A DNA stretch of 56,421 bases from Candidatus Gastranaerophilales bacterium (GCA_016280955.1 JAEEHV010000090.1:1-56421); one strand, 5' to 3'. Numbered from the stretch's first letter, positions 1 through 7,950 are shown. Notes: generated by a model from the letters alone, not told the origin. Program-made: numbers and translations.

Positions 1-10
1 ACAATTTCTC

Positions 11-38
11 TTGACATAAGAATATGAGCATGTATTAT
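11..38 (+). promoter_or_regulatory. sigma70-type promoter for tRNA-Gly
   Basis: A perfect TTGACA (11-16) is followed after 16 bases by TATTAT (33-38). The tRNA-Gly gene begins at 52, at the distance expected for a short 5' leader. Confidence 0.6.
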
Positions 39-51
39 TGAGTTATGAATT

Positions 52-123
52 GCGGGGGTAATTCAGTGGTAGAATGCCTCCTTGCCAAGGAGGATGTCGC
101 GAGTTCGAGCCTCGTCTCCCGCT
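52..123 (+). tRNA. tRNA-Gly (anticodon GCC)
   Basis: Cloverleaf read by eye: the acceptor stem pairs GCGGGGG with CTCCCGC, the anticodon stem is CCTCC/GGAGG with loop TTGCCAA, and the T-arm contains GTTCGAGC. The anticodon is GCC. No CCA is encoded after the discriminator base (the sequence continues CTAATAAAA), whereas the other three tRNAs in this window all encode CCA. A second copy of the last 18 bases, this time followed by CCA, lies at 298-318. This suggests the 3' end seen here was supplied by an inserted element. Confidence 0.95.
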
Positions 124-126
124 AAT

Positions 127-157
127 AAAAAAGAGTCCATTAAGGACTCTTTTTTAT
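127..157 (+). terminator. Terminator after tRNA-Gly
   Basis: Stem AAGAGTCC/GGACTCTT with a five-base loop and a run of T. If the tRNA 3' end was replaced by an insertion, this terminator arrived with the element. Confidence 0.85.
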
Positions 158-189
158 TAGCTTTGTAGCAAAGGCGACGAACGAGCGAC

Positions 190-297
190 AGAGCGAGTTG
201 CGTGAGCGAGCGGAGGCTGGAGCAGTTTTGTTTGGAAGAAACTTTGTTTCTGGAAAACAAAATGCGGAATTGCCGTTCAACGCGAGCGAACAAGACA
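190..297 (+). repeat. GC-rich palindromic repeat, copy 1 (tRNA-Gly copy)
   Basis: This stretch is much richer in GC than its surroundings and contains GAGCGAGCGGAG, a hairpin around CATTTTGTTTTCC, and the tail GCGAGCGAACAAGACA. By eye it aligns along its length with the minus strand of 56175-56300 (AAGCGAGCAGAG...GCGAGCGCAGCAAGACA) and more weakly with the repeat inside the gene at 3390-4769. It lies exactly between the full tRNA-Gly and the orphan tRNA-Gly 3' end. A reading frame runs through it at 202-480, but there is no ribosome binding site and its composition is that of the repeat. Confidence 0.6.
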
Positions 298-318
298 CGA
301 GCCTCGTCTCCCGCTCCA
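298..318 (+). pseudogene. Orphan 3' end of tRNA-Gly with CCA
   Basis: The 18 bases at 298-315 are identical to the last 18 bases of tRNA-Gly (106-123) and are followed by CCA and a terminator. This is what remains of a tRNA 3' end when an element integrates into it and supplies a replacement end. Confidence 0.7.
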
Positions 319-323
319 TTTAA

Positions 324-350
324 AGAAAGACCGTTAAGGTCTTTTTTTTA
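324..350 (+). terminator. Probable original tRNA-Gly terminator
   Basis: Stem AAAGACC/GGTCTTT with loop GTTAA followed by eight T. It directly follows the orphan CCA end, the position of a native tRNA terminator. Confidence 0.75.
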
Positions 351-422
351 TTGGGAGACTCGGCAAGCCTCTTTCCTCCATTGGCTAATGATTCAACTAT
401 TAACGTCAAGTAATATTCCACG

Positions 423-513
423 AAAAACAGTACATTTAGTACTGTTTTTCTGTTCGCCAACGGAGTCCTTCGCTCCATAAAGAGCCGATAGGTATAAAAC
501 CTATTGGCTCTTT
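423..513 (+). terminator. Two further terminator-like hairpins
   Basis: The first is AAAAACAGTAC/GTACTGTTTTT (423-449). The second is AAAGAGCCGATAGG/CCTATTGGCTCTTT (about 479-513). The second is again preceded by a CTCCA end (472-477), as are the real tRNA terminators here. The 351-638 gap otherwise holds no convincing gene. With the two upstream hairpins this makes four in about 390 bases, as if several tRNA-proximal insertions had been stacked. Confidence 0.5.
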
Positions 514-638
514 ATAGTTATGGGAAACCAACATACTACATTAAATCCAGATTATATGTATCATTTGCCTTAGTCCAAATAGTCCGATTTGGGCAAAATT
601 CATTGATTATTCGTAAAAATTTTGATAAAATTGATTTT

Positions 639-1154
639 ATGGAAAATTTAATACAAATTCAAAATTTAATATATGAAATCAGAGGACAAAAGGTTATGCT
701 TGATAGTGATTTGGCAACTTTATATCAAGTACAGACTAAAGTTTTAAATCAAGCAGTCAAAAGAAATCTGAAAAGATTTCCTTCTGATTTTATGTTTCAA
801 CTTACAAAAGAAGAATTTCTCAACTTGAAGTCACAATTTGTGACATCAAGTTGGGGAGGTGTTCGTAAAATGCCTTATGTATTTACAGAACAAGGTGTTG
901 CAATGCTTTCAGGATTATTAAATTCTGATATTGCAATTGCCGTGAATATCAAAATTATGAGAGCATTTGTTCAAATCAGAAAATTATCTGTTGAGCACAA
1001 AAATTTGCAAGAGCAAATTCAAGAACTTAAACAATATTTTCTTCAATATGCTAAAGATAATAATGCTGAAATAGACAGAATAAATGAAGCAATAAATTTG
1101 CTAATGGACAGAACAAAACCAAGAAAAATAGGATTTGGGGTAGATGAAAAATAA
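639..1154 (+). CDS. ORF6N-domain protein (phage/mobile-element type)
   Basis: The protein is 171 residues from the ATG at 639; the frame stays open upstream to 504, but that stretch is unlike any domain. The first 120 residues match the ORF6N/KilA-N-type DNA-binding family: an IRGQKVMLDSDLA start, then VLNQAVKRN, FPSDFMFQL, the FVTSSWGG turn, and YVFTEQGVAMLSGLL. A Lys-rich amphipathic helix follows. Family members are common near phages and mobile elements and are thought to bind DNA as antirepressor-like or regulatory proteins; the target is unknown. No clear ribosome binding site precedes 639. Position just after a tRNA with integration scars fits a mobile-element remnant. Confidence 0.8.
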   Translation: MENLIQIQNLIYEIRGQKVMLDSDLATLYQVQTKVLNQAVKRNLKRFPSDFMFQLTKEEFLNLKSQFVTSSWGGVRKMPYVFTEQGVAMLSGLLNSDIAIAVNIKIMRAFVQIRKLSVEHKNLQEQIQELKQYFLQYAKDNNAEIDRINEAINLLMDRTKPRKIGFGVDEK

Positions 1155-1686
1155 ATTATTTATATATTTATTTTGTCTTATATTAATTTTAATTTATATA
1201 TTTTTACATCCATCTAAAGAAGTAATGACTTGTAATGCAGACTTAAAATGTACTATAACTCATACCTATATAGGCATTGATATTAAAACAAGGATAAGTC
1301 TTGATAAAAATAGCCAAATTATTCCTAAAGATAATGTAAGGAGCTGTTCAAGAAGATATAGTTCTGAACCCAGAACTTGTTCACATGTAATTCACTTACA
1401 AGTCTCAAATCAAAAAGGTAAATTAATAAAACCTTTTATTAGTTATTATATAAACTATCAGTCAACATTTGAAGATAAATCTTTAGATATAATGCAGTAT
1501 GAAATTAATCAATTTTATAAATATCTAAACAATCCAAATAATAAATTTAGCATTGAAACAACTTCTGGAAATTATTTATTGTTATATATTGTTATTGGAA
1601 CTGTTTTTGCATTTGTAATGTATTATGTTTTTAATTTTATAGAAAATATATTTAAACAGATTATTAAGTTTTTCTTAAAAAAATAA
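1144..1686 (+). CDS. Small two-span membrane protein, function unknown
   Basis: 180 residues, starting 11 bases inside the end of the ORF6N gene, so probably co-transcribed. A hydrophobic helix at residues 4-22 and another near 142-166 flank a roughly 120-residue domain that should face the periplasm. The domain starts with a MTCNADLKCTI motif and has two more Cys (CSRR, RTCSH). The same 'C-x(n)-C-T-I' start after a short membrane anchor, and a similar order of strands, occurs in the protein at 55114-55536. I do not recognise the family. Codon use is AT-rich like the surrounding intergenic DNA. Confidence 0.6.
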   Translation: MKNKLFIYLFCLILILIYIFLHPSKEVMTCNADLKCTITHTYIGIDIKTRISLDKNSQIIPKDNVRSCSRRYSSEPRTCSHVIHLQVSNQKGKLIKPFISYYINYQSTFEDKSLDIMQYEINQFYKYLNNPNNKFSIETTSGNYLLLYIVIGTVFAFVMYYVFNFIENIFKQIIKFFLKK

Positions 1687-1986
1687 TGCTCGCCCCCTGT
1701 TCTCTTATCTCAAATCAACTGTTCTTTTACTTTATACAAAATTTAAAATATCCAATTGATTCTTACAATTCAAAATAAATTCCTGATTCAATAATTGTTT
1801 TAATGCATAAACAATATTAAGCAGTTCTAACTTTGGTAAGTTTGCTGCTCCATTTAAAATTAAACGATAACAAGCATTTGAGAGCTTGTTATTTTTTTAT
1901 ATTAATGCCCAATTTAAAAGACAGGATAAGAGAATTATTTTGGCTTTTATTATGTTTATTAAATGTTAGCAAGTTTGAAAAATATA
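1687..1986 (+). other. Gene-free stretch with repeat block and hairpin
   Basis: No credible gene. Bases 1708-1730 resemble a block found at 34715-34737 and 35278-35300 (TCTCAAATCAACTGTTCTTT). A CTCCATTTAAA motif at 1851-1861 matches the bases that follow tRNA-Ser and the orphan tRNA-Gly end, and is likewise followed by a hairpin with a T run. TTCTCTTATC at 1699-1708 is inverted at 1925-1934. Confidence 0.4.
1867..1899 (+). terminator. Terminator-like hairpin
   Basis: Stem ATAACAAGC/GCTTGTTAT with an eight-base loop and seven T. It is well placed to end the transcript of the two genes upstream. Confidence 0.6.
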
Positions 1987-2631
1987 TTATTCACTATGCC
2001 AACTAAGATTATATTCTTTAGCTACTACTTGTATTTCCGTCTCTGTAGAATCTGGTATTTTAAATTGGCATAACAACTCATTTGCATAATCATATAAAAA
2101 ACCTTCGTCATCCACCCCGTTTCTGGAATAATTATCTTTTGACAGAGTAATTCTATAGATATCTCCGCCATTAGTAACGATTTTTATATGAAATAAATAC
2201 ATAAACAAAAAACCATGTATTGCACCATAGAAATTATGACGCAAAATACCAGAATTTCTTCCACAACTAATAATTACTTTTGTTATATTACATACAGGTA
2301 ATACTTGTTTATTTTTTGATGTTTTTAAAATAAGCTGTGATTCTTTATAATCAACAATAATACTTTTACAATTATCTCTATTTATGCTAATTATAAGCTT
2401 GATTAAATAATATGTGCTATTACATACCTTAATAAACAGTATTATCACACCAATCCACGCAGGAAGCATAAGACAAGATAAAAGTGCAAAATGCACATAA
2501 ATAAGATAGGATAATTTACCAAATATATTAAAGATTCCTAAACATACAAAAATAATGATAAATTGTATAAATGTAGCACCATATAGTGAAATGTTATCAT
2601 CAAATTTATATTCTTGGCTCATACTGCTCAT
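1987..2631 (-). CDS. Membrane protein with C-terminal soluble domain, unknown
   Basis: 214 residues. The start is fixed by AGGAAG eight bases before the ATG. Two hydrophobic helices (about residues 17-37 and 47-70) are followed by a domain of alternating strands (KSIIVDYKESQLILKTSKNK, FLFMYLFHIKIVTNGGDIYRITL) that recalls PH-like membrane-associated domains, although I cannot assign a family. It is isolated on its strand, with no operon partner. It lies inside the tRNA-Gly-proximal accessory zone. Confidence 0.6.
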   Translation of the reverse strand: MSSMSQEYKFDDNISLYGATFIQFIIIFVCLGIFNIFGKLSYLIYVHFALLSCLMLPAWIGVIILFIKVCNSTYYLIKLIISINRDNCKSIIVDYKESQLILKTSKNKQVLPVCNITKVIISCGRNSGILRHNFYGAIHGFLFMYLFHIKIVTNGGDIYRITLSKDNYSRNGVDDEGFLYDYANELLCQFKIPDSTETEIQVVAKEYNLSWHSE

Positions 2632-2929
2632 ATTATCTTCCTTTATTCAAGACATTCGCCATTTTCGTATTTTTAATTTTTAAATTATATTTATAATTAC
2701 TCAAGCTTCCTAGAATTGTTAATTTTTCGTTTAATTAATACGATTATTATAACAATTTATGATAAAAAGTACAGTTTACAAAAGATTGACAAGCAATATT
2801 ATTTATTTTGAGATTTTAAATGAATTTTTGTTACTGTAAATTTTTTAATTGTAATATTATTTATGTTTAGTATAATAGAATAACAAGCCAAAAATCTTTG
2901 GTATAATCAATGTATAAGCGGATAATTTT
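2632..2929. other. AT-rich divergent intergenic region
   Basis: No gene seen. It separates two divergent genes and carries the candidate promoters for the gene at 2930. TTGTAA (2849-2854), 16 bases, TATAAT (2871-2876) is one option. The extended -10 at 2899-2907 is the other. Confidence 0.4.
2899..2907 (+). promoter_or_regulatory. Extended -10 promoter TGGTATAAT
   Basis: TGGTATAAT ends 22 bases before the ATG at 2930, giving a very short leader. The same nine bases appear before glmU, ruvA and rph in this window. Confidence 0.45.
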
Positions 2930-3328
2930 ATGAAAATCAATGCAACTGACAAAACAACATTTGGTACATATTTAGGATTAAATCTTCAGGAAAAAGTTCT
3001 TTTGGCAAAACAAAGAAATTTGTTTTCAAAAGAACATCTTGCAAATCTTGAAAAAATAGAAAATGACGGACTTTTTGCTTCTTTAGATATTACCAAAACT
3101 TACACGATACACAGACGAAAAAACGGAAAAAGCATAATTATCCCAACAAGACATTTAACATTGGAAAATCAGGCAAGCAGAGTTAAAATTGATAGTTTAA
3201 ACAATGTTTATGTTCCTACATCTGATAATAATAATGTTTATTTTTATATACATAAATTAATTAAAATATTTAGTAATGAATACAATTTAGCCGAAAAAAT
3301 AAAACAGGCTTTTGAAACTTTAGGTTAA
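2930..3328 (+). CDS. Leader-type protein, unknown function
   Basis: 132 residues. The N-terminus (MKINATDKTTFGTYLGLN) is a short form of the 'M-K-I ... F-G' leader shared by many proteins of this window. The remainder is soluble, with a Lys-rich central helix and a strand-rich part (KSIIIPTRHLTL). No known domain is recognised. It is a single-gene unit between an upstream promoter and the convergent hydrolase gene. The ribosome binding site is weak. Confidence 0.6.
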   Translation: MKINATDKTTFGTYLGLNLQEKVLLAKQRNLFSKEHLANLEKIENDGLFASLDITKTYTIHRRKNGKSIIIPTRHLTLENQASRVKIDSLNNVYVPTSDNNNVYFYIHKLIKIFSNEYNLAEKIKQAFETLG

Positions 3329-3389
3329 ATTATTGGAACAATAATACAATCGGTGCATTAAAACATTTGTATTGCATATCCCGAGCTGA

Positions 3390-4769
3390 TTAAATTATTT
3401 CTAATGCACTTGTTTTATCAAGCAATATAACCTTGTCGCCAAAATATTCTTTAAATTTTTCGTTTGCCAATGTATGAATCGGTATTATTTTATCCGGTTT
3501 TATATCATCTACAAGTTTAACTAAGTCTGACTTGGCAATATGTCCTGATGTATGAACATGTTTTAATTGTTTGATATATTTGTGCCAACGGTAATTTTTA
3601 TCTTCCAGATAACCTTCCCAATAAGAATAAACAAGATTTATTTTGTCAATATCTATCCGCTTTGTTATAGATTCAGCAATTTTAAAATTATCTTTTACAA
3701 CATATTTTTCAGGTTCAGCCATAATATCGTCAAAAGCTATTTTATTATGCTCGAACTTTTTATTTTTTACATCCTCAAAAATCTTTTCACTTTGAGTATT
3801 CGGAACACAATAAACTTTTATATTTTCGCTCTTGTAATTTGGCAGGTTTGAACCTCTGAAACTTTCCAAAATATATGCGGTATAAGGATCAATAACAAAA
3901 GTTTTGTTAGCCCGTCTGCAAGCATTGTAAACCGACATAATTCTATCGGTATTAAGAGGCGAACAACAGACAAGGCTCATTTTGTCCTGTGAGAAAATTT
4001 TCGTCATTTCGTTTTCTATATCCTGTTCTGTTTTTGCTAGAGGAGTTTGCGTTTCATCAGTGTGAGTTTCTTCTCTGCTTAATGTCGTACCCTCTAAAAT
4101 CATATAATCAGGAGCAATATTTAATTCCCGGAATAATTCATTTTCTGTCATACTTCTGCCATGAGTCCGCAAATCACCGCTGTATAAAATACTCTTTTTA
4201 CTTTTTATATCTGTAATTCTAAATGCACATGCTCCGGCTACGGAATGATTAACCTCAAAAGCATCTACCAAAAAATCAGAAGTTTTAATTGTTTCTTTGA
4301 TTTCTGTCAGATTAAGATTATCAAAAAGATTGTCATATAAAAGTTTTGAACCTTTTTCTATGAGCAACTTTGTTTCTTTTGTTGTATAAATCGGTATGGA
4401 TTTATCAACATATCTTAATAGCCCAAAGTGGTCAGGATGTGCATGCGATATAAAAATCAAAGTTTCTTTTTCCTGTTTATTCTTGTATAAATCAGGAATA
4501 TCGGGCAAATACTTCTTTACCCTTTCATCATTTAATTTTAGATTTGTTGCGTTTCCGCTTGCTCCTCGCATTAAACGGGACTGCGGATTTTGCTTCAAAG
4601 AGCATTCGTTCTTTTCGCAAAAGTCCTTCGCCCTCTGCTCCGGTGCGCCTTCAAGTTCCGTCAAAGGAATCCCAAAATCAAGTATAATTCTTGAATTCCC
4701 GCCTTCTAATAAAACAATATTACCGCCAATTTGTCCTGCACCTTGTAAGATTTTTAATTTTGTATTCAT
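3390..4769 (-). CDS. MBL-fold metallohydrolase (RNase J / beta-CASP-like)
   Basis: 459 residues with a GAGGTGAT ribosome binding site before the ATG. The metal-binding motif HAHPDH is at 109-114, after LDFGIPL (30-36). Further motifs are SGDLRTHG (third His region), DYMILEGT, and near the C-terminus SGHIAKSDL and IPIHT, the usual beta-CASP/RNase J ending. The family cleaves nucleic acids or related phosphoesters; the substrate here is unknown. Residues about 37-73 (GAPEQRAKDFCEK... to ...LMRGASGN) are encoded by a copy of the GC-rich repeat and interrupt the usual short path from DFGIPL to LPDIPDLY. The reading frame survives. It should be a surface loop before the active site. Confidence 0.85.
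   Translation of the reverse strand: MNTKLKILQGAGQIGGNIVLLEGGNSRIILDFGIPLTELEGAPEQRAKDFCEKNECSLKQNPQSRLMRGASGNATNLKLNDERVKKYLPDIPDLYKNKQEKETLIFISHAHPDHFGLLRYVDKSIPIYTTKETKLLIEKGSKLLYDNLFDNLNLTEIKETIKTSDFLVDAFEVNHSVAGACAFRITDIKSKKSILYSGDLRTHGRSMTENELFRELNIAPDYMILEGTTLSREETHTDETQTPLAKTEQDIENEMTKIFSQDKMSLVCCSPLNTDRIMSVYNACRRANKTFVIDPYTAYILESFRGSNLPNYKSENIKVYCVPNTQSEKIFEDVKNKKFEHNKIAFDDIMAEPEKYVVKDNFKIAESITKRIDIDKINLVYSYWEGYLEDKNYRWHKYIKQLKHVHTSGHIAKSDLVKLVDDIKPDKIIPIHTLANEKFKEYFGDKVILLDKTSALEII
4553..4660 (-). repeat. GC-rich palindromic repeat, copy 2 (inside a gene)
   Basis: On the plus strand this shares TCGCATTAAA, CTTTTCGCAAAAG (a hairpin of five pairs around CGC), CTTCG, CTCTGCTC and TGCGC, in the same order and with near-equal spacing, with 56205-56296. 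Both copies translate in the corresponding frame to similar peptides (EQRAKDFCEK here, [10 protein letters not shown] there). The gene reads straight through it, so it behaves like the protein-coding palindromic elements known from Rickettsia. Confidence 0.75.
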
Positions 4770-4836
4770 AATATCACCTCATTTTGGTTTGCTGATATTA
4801 TGAGTATTGCAGATAATTACGACAAAATCGGACGAG

Positions 4837-5883
4837 CTAATAATAAATATGTGAGATGTGTGGCTTTGTTATATTTATATGGTTAGTGCTCACACCTCTG
4901 TACACTCTGCAAAATGTCATTTGACGCACTTTTTCATAAATATTTTTGTCTGTTATTTTGTTAAGGTATTTATTATCCGCTTCTTTGCATTTATTTTCTT
5001 TACCTTCAAAAATCTTTTCTATTGGGTAAGTTATACTGCTGTCACCAATAAGCAATACAGGCTTTCTCTCTATATCTATATCAGAAATTTCATTTAATTT
5101 GTTTAATAAATCATTCGCTTTTGTTTTTATAAGATTATGTTTGCTTTTAATTTTTATTAACTTCAAATAATATTTTTTTAATTCCTTTATGTTATTTTCA
5201 TTTTGTAAGAAATTATAATAATCTTCAATCTGTTCGTCTATACGTTTTCCTTCGTTTTTGTCAGATTTTTTGGAAGGTTTTGTAAATAATCTTTCATCAT
5301 CTTGTGTTTTAAGTTCTACAAAATACAACTTCGGTACATCCAAAAATTCATTTTTGTTTTTTAATTGTAAATAAACTAAATCTATTCTTATAGATTTATC
5401 ATTATCTTTACAAGCAAATTCCGTATCAATAAAAATTCCTTGTTCTTCTGTACGGTTCAGTGCATAATTTCCCTGAATCCCTTTTTCAGAACTGTCCTGA
5501 TAATATGCTTTTATTAAACCTTTCATAATTTCAACGGATTCTTCGTCTTGTAATAATTTTATTTCTTTAAAATGATTAGATAACATTTCCTGAGATTCTG
5601 AATTTATAGATAAACAACTATTATCTTCATCATTAAGTGTTATATAAGTTTCTTCACACAAGGGTATAAATTTTTTATTTGTTTCTATTGAAGATTTTGT
5701 AATGGCTAATAAACTGCCACCGTTACAGTATATATTAATTTGTCCGCTATTTCTTATATCTATATAAGTATCCTCATCTTGTTTTAATAAATGCCACCAT
5801 AAATATTTATTTTCCGGATTATCATATTTAGATAACATTTCTTCAATTTCTTTGAATTTTTCAGCATTAAACTTAAATCCCAT
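4837..5883 (-). CDS. Hypothetical protein with candidate PD-(D/E)XK nuclease core
   Basis: 348 residues from the ATG at 5883, which has AGTAGGA just upstream; a longer frame from a TTG at 5910 lacks this. The middle of the protein reads DTEFACKD..SIRIDLVYLQ, then LYFVELKTQDD about 25 residues on. This fits the E...D...E-x-K pattern of the PD-(D/E)XK fold. An acidic and Lys-rich helical part follows. The N-terminal 150 residues are unfamiliar. It lies upstream of the metallohydrolase gene on the same strand, 67 bases away, so the two could be co-transcribed. Nuclease function is inference from motif only. Confidence 0.5.
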   Translation of the reverse strand: MGFKFNAEKFKEIEEMLSKYDNPENKYLWWHLLKQDEDTYIDIRNSGQINIYCNGGSLLAITKSSIETNKKFIPLCEETYITLNDEDNSCLSINSESQEMLSNHFKEIKLLQDEESVEIMKGLIKAYYQDSSEKGIQGNYALNRTEEQGIFIDTEFACKDNDKSIRIDLVYLQLKNKNEFLDVPKLYFVELKTQDDERLFTKPSKKSDKNEGKRIDEQIEDYYNFLQNENNIKELKKYYLKLIKIKSKHNLIKTKANDLLNKLNEISDIDIERKPVLLIGDSSITYPIEKIFEGKENKCKEADNKYLNKITDKNIYEKVRQMTFCRVYRGVSTNHINITKPHISHIYY

Positions 5884-5960
5884 TTTCCTACTTCCCGCAT
5901 AATTCTGCAAAATTTTATCTATCTTTTTGCATTATTTTACCAAGAATTTATGTAATAGTA

Positions 5961-5996
5961 AAACAAGGCTTTTAGATTTTTCTAAAAGCCTTGTTT
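5961..5996 (-). terminator. Terminator after tRNA-fMet
   Basis: AAACAAGGCTTTTAGA pairs with its complement around a five-base loop. It lies seven bases beyond the tRNA 3' end and also faces the 3'-to-5' neighbour at 5883. Confidence 0.75.
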
Positions 5997-6002
5997 GTTA
6001 AT

Positions 6003-6071
<69 letters not shown>

Positions 6072-6079
<8 letters not shown>

Positions 6080-6281
6080 ATATTAAATTGTCATTTGCGT
6101 TCAACCCCTTGAGCAGCCTTCCAGGCTTACCTCTCCTCGGAAGATACTTAATCTTCCTCGTCGGCAGAGTATCCCGCGATATTAAATTATCATTTGCGTT
6201 CAACCCCTTGAGCAGCCTTCCAGGCTTACCTCTCCTCGGAAGATACTTAATCTTCCTCGTCGGCAGAGTATCCCGCGATAA
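6072..6281 (-). repeat. 99-bp tandem repeat at the 5' end of tRNA-fMet
   Basis: Two units (6072-6170 and 6171-6269) differ at a single base, and a third copy of the first 11 bases follows at 6270. Every unit boundary carries ATCCCGCG, the complement of the first eight bases of the tRNA. Each unit holds two small hairpins (AGCCTTCCAGGCT and GGAAGATACTTAATCTTCC). The frame at 6043-6333 that runs through it is only a translation of the repeat. Bases 6282-6489 contain nothing I can identify. Confidence 0.85.
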
Positions 6282-6489
6282 TATTCAATATAATTGTCGA
6301 AACTCTTTCGACATCTTTATTATTGAATGCTGAATATAAAAAATCAAGTATAACAAATTTTTGTTATTTATATATTTTATGCACACCTATCAAAAATAAT
6401 ATATACTACTGTTACAAAAGTTAATGGTCTGAAGTTAGACTATTGCATTTTTTGTATTGATATGGTAATTTTAATATCGGCAAAGTTTT

Positions 6490-7938
6490 ATGGAGTATGT
6501 AGAAAAAATGATTTGTTTAGATGAATTAAAACAAGATTTAAAAACCACCAACAGTGAAACTGACAAAGTTAGTGATGAAAAGGTCAAAGAACTTGATGCA
6601 AAATACAGTTCATGGGGGGATACCGTTCATTACTCAAAAGATCCGAAAGTATTCAGAGGTTGCGAAGGCTCTTACATGTATGATGCAAAAGATATTCCTT
6701 ATCTTGATTTGCAAATGATGTATTCTGCAGCTAATTTCGGATACAGAAATAAAAGAATAACAAATGCGGTTATTAATCAGATGAATATAATGCCGCAGTT
6801 AACTCCTAAGTTTCTGCAGCCATACAAATCACTTTTATCAGAAAAAATGGAAAAGATGATTGAAGCAAGATTCCATGAAAAGGGAAGAATGCATTTTAAC
6901 GTTGGCGGTGCTCAGGCTAATGAAGACGCAATTAAAGTTGTTAGAAATTATACAAAGAGAAATGGCATGTTCGCATTTGAAGGCGGATACCATGGAAGAA
7001 CAATTGCTGCAACATGTATAACTTCAAGTTTCCGTTACAGAGAAAAATACGGACACTTCGGTGACAGAGCTAACTTTGTTCCGTTCCCGTATTGTTTCAG
7101 ATGCCCTTATGGCATGAAATGTGAATCTTGTAATCATTTCTGTGTAAAACAATTTGCAAGACAATTTGAAAGCGAATATAAAACAATTTATGATCCAAAA
7201 ACAAAAGAATGTGAATACAAAGCATTTATCGGGGAACCTATCCTTGGTACAGGCGGCTATATCAATCCTCCGGAATGGTACTGGAAAGAAATGAAACAGG
7301 TTCTTGACGACCATGGAATTATGCTTGTTATAGACGAAGTTCAGATGGGTATGTTCAGAACAGGTAAACTCTGGGCAATTGAAAACTATGGCATTGTTCC
7401 TGATGTCATGACATTTGCTAAGTCAATTACAAACGGCATGAATCCGCTTGCAGGTTTCTGGGCTAAGGAAAAATATATCGCTCCTGATGTATTTACTCCG
7501 GGTTCTGCTCACTCAACATATTGTTCTAACCCAATCGGTGTAAGAGCTGCTTATGAAGTTATGAGTATTGTTGAAGAAGAAGAAACAAAACTTGAATCTG
7601 AAATCAAAAGAAAATCTGCATTATTTATGCGCGGCTTAAATTACTTAAAGAACAAATATCCTGAAGTAGGTGATGTAGGCGGTATCGGATTTGCTCTCAG
7701 AATCGAGTTAACTCAGAAAGACGGAATTACTCCGAACAGAGAACTTTGTGATGCTATGCAGGAAGAAGGCTTGAAAGGTGATTTGAGTTACCAGGGTAAG
7801 AAATGCGGTCTTGTTCTTAATAACGGCGGTTTCTTTAAGAATATTATTACTCTTGTTCCTCAGCTTTATATCACGGATGCTGAAATTGAAATGGCTATCG
7901 ATTTGTTAGATCAACTGTTGGCAAGACTTACAAAATAA
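6490..7938 (+). CDS. Class III PLP aminotransferase
   Basis: 482 residues. Class III features are GGYHGRT (165-171), IDEVQMGMFRTG with Asp282 for the pyridine ring, and FAKSITNGMNP with Lys311 as the PLP lysine. VGGAQANEDAIK is the usual phosphate-binding region. The group includes 4-aminobutyrate, putrescine and ornithine transaminases; the substrate cannot be read from sequence. A cluster of five Cys (202, 205, 211, 214, 218) sits in an insertion after the first catalytic segment and could bind a metal. The start at 6490 lacks a clear ribosome binding site, and a second ATG at 6508 is possible. It stands alone and ends at a strong terminator. Confidence 0.9.
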   Translation: MEYVEKMICLDELKQDLKTTNSETDKVSDEKVKELDAKYSSWGDTVHYSKDPKVFRGCEGSYMYDAKDIPYLDLQMMYSAANFGYRNKRITNAVINQMNIMPQLTPKFLQPYKSLLSEKMEKMIEARFHEKGRMHFNVGGAQANEDAIKVVRNYTKRNGMFAFEGGYHGRTIAATCITSSFRYREKYGHFGDRANFVPFPYCFRCPYGMKCESCNHFCVKQFARQFESEYKTIYDPKTKECEYKAFIGEPILGTGGYINPPEWYWKEMKQVLDDHGIMLVIDEVQMGMFRTGKLWAIENYGIVPDVMTFAKSITNGMNPLAGFWAKEKYIAPDVFTPGSAHSTYCSNPIGVRAAYEVMSIVEEEETKLESEIKRKSALFMRGLNYLKNKYPEVGDVGGIGFALRIELTQKDGITPNRELCDAMQEEGLKGDLSYQGKKCGLVLNNGGFFKNIITLVPQLYITDAEIEMAIDLLDQLLARLTK

Positions 7939-7950
7939 ATAAGGTTAAAC

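Noticed and set aside
202..480. 92-residue frame after tRNA-Gly
   Set aside because: It runs across the repeat, the orphan tRNA end and two terminators.
4396..4803. Plus-strand frame over the start of the metallohydrolase gene
   Set aside because: Antisense shadow of a gene with full catalytic motifs.
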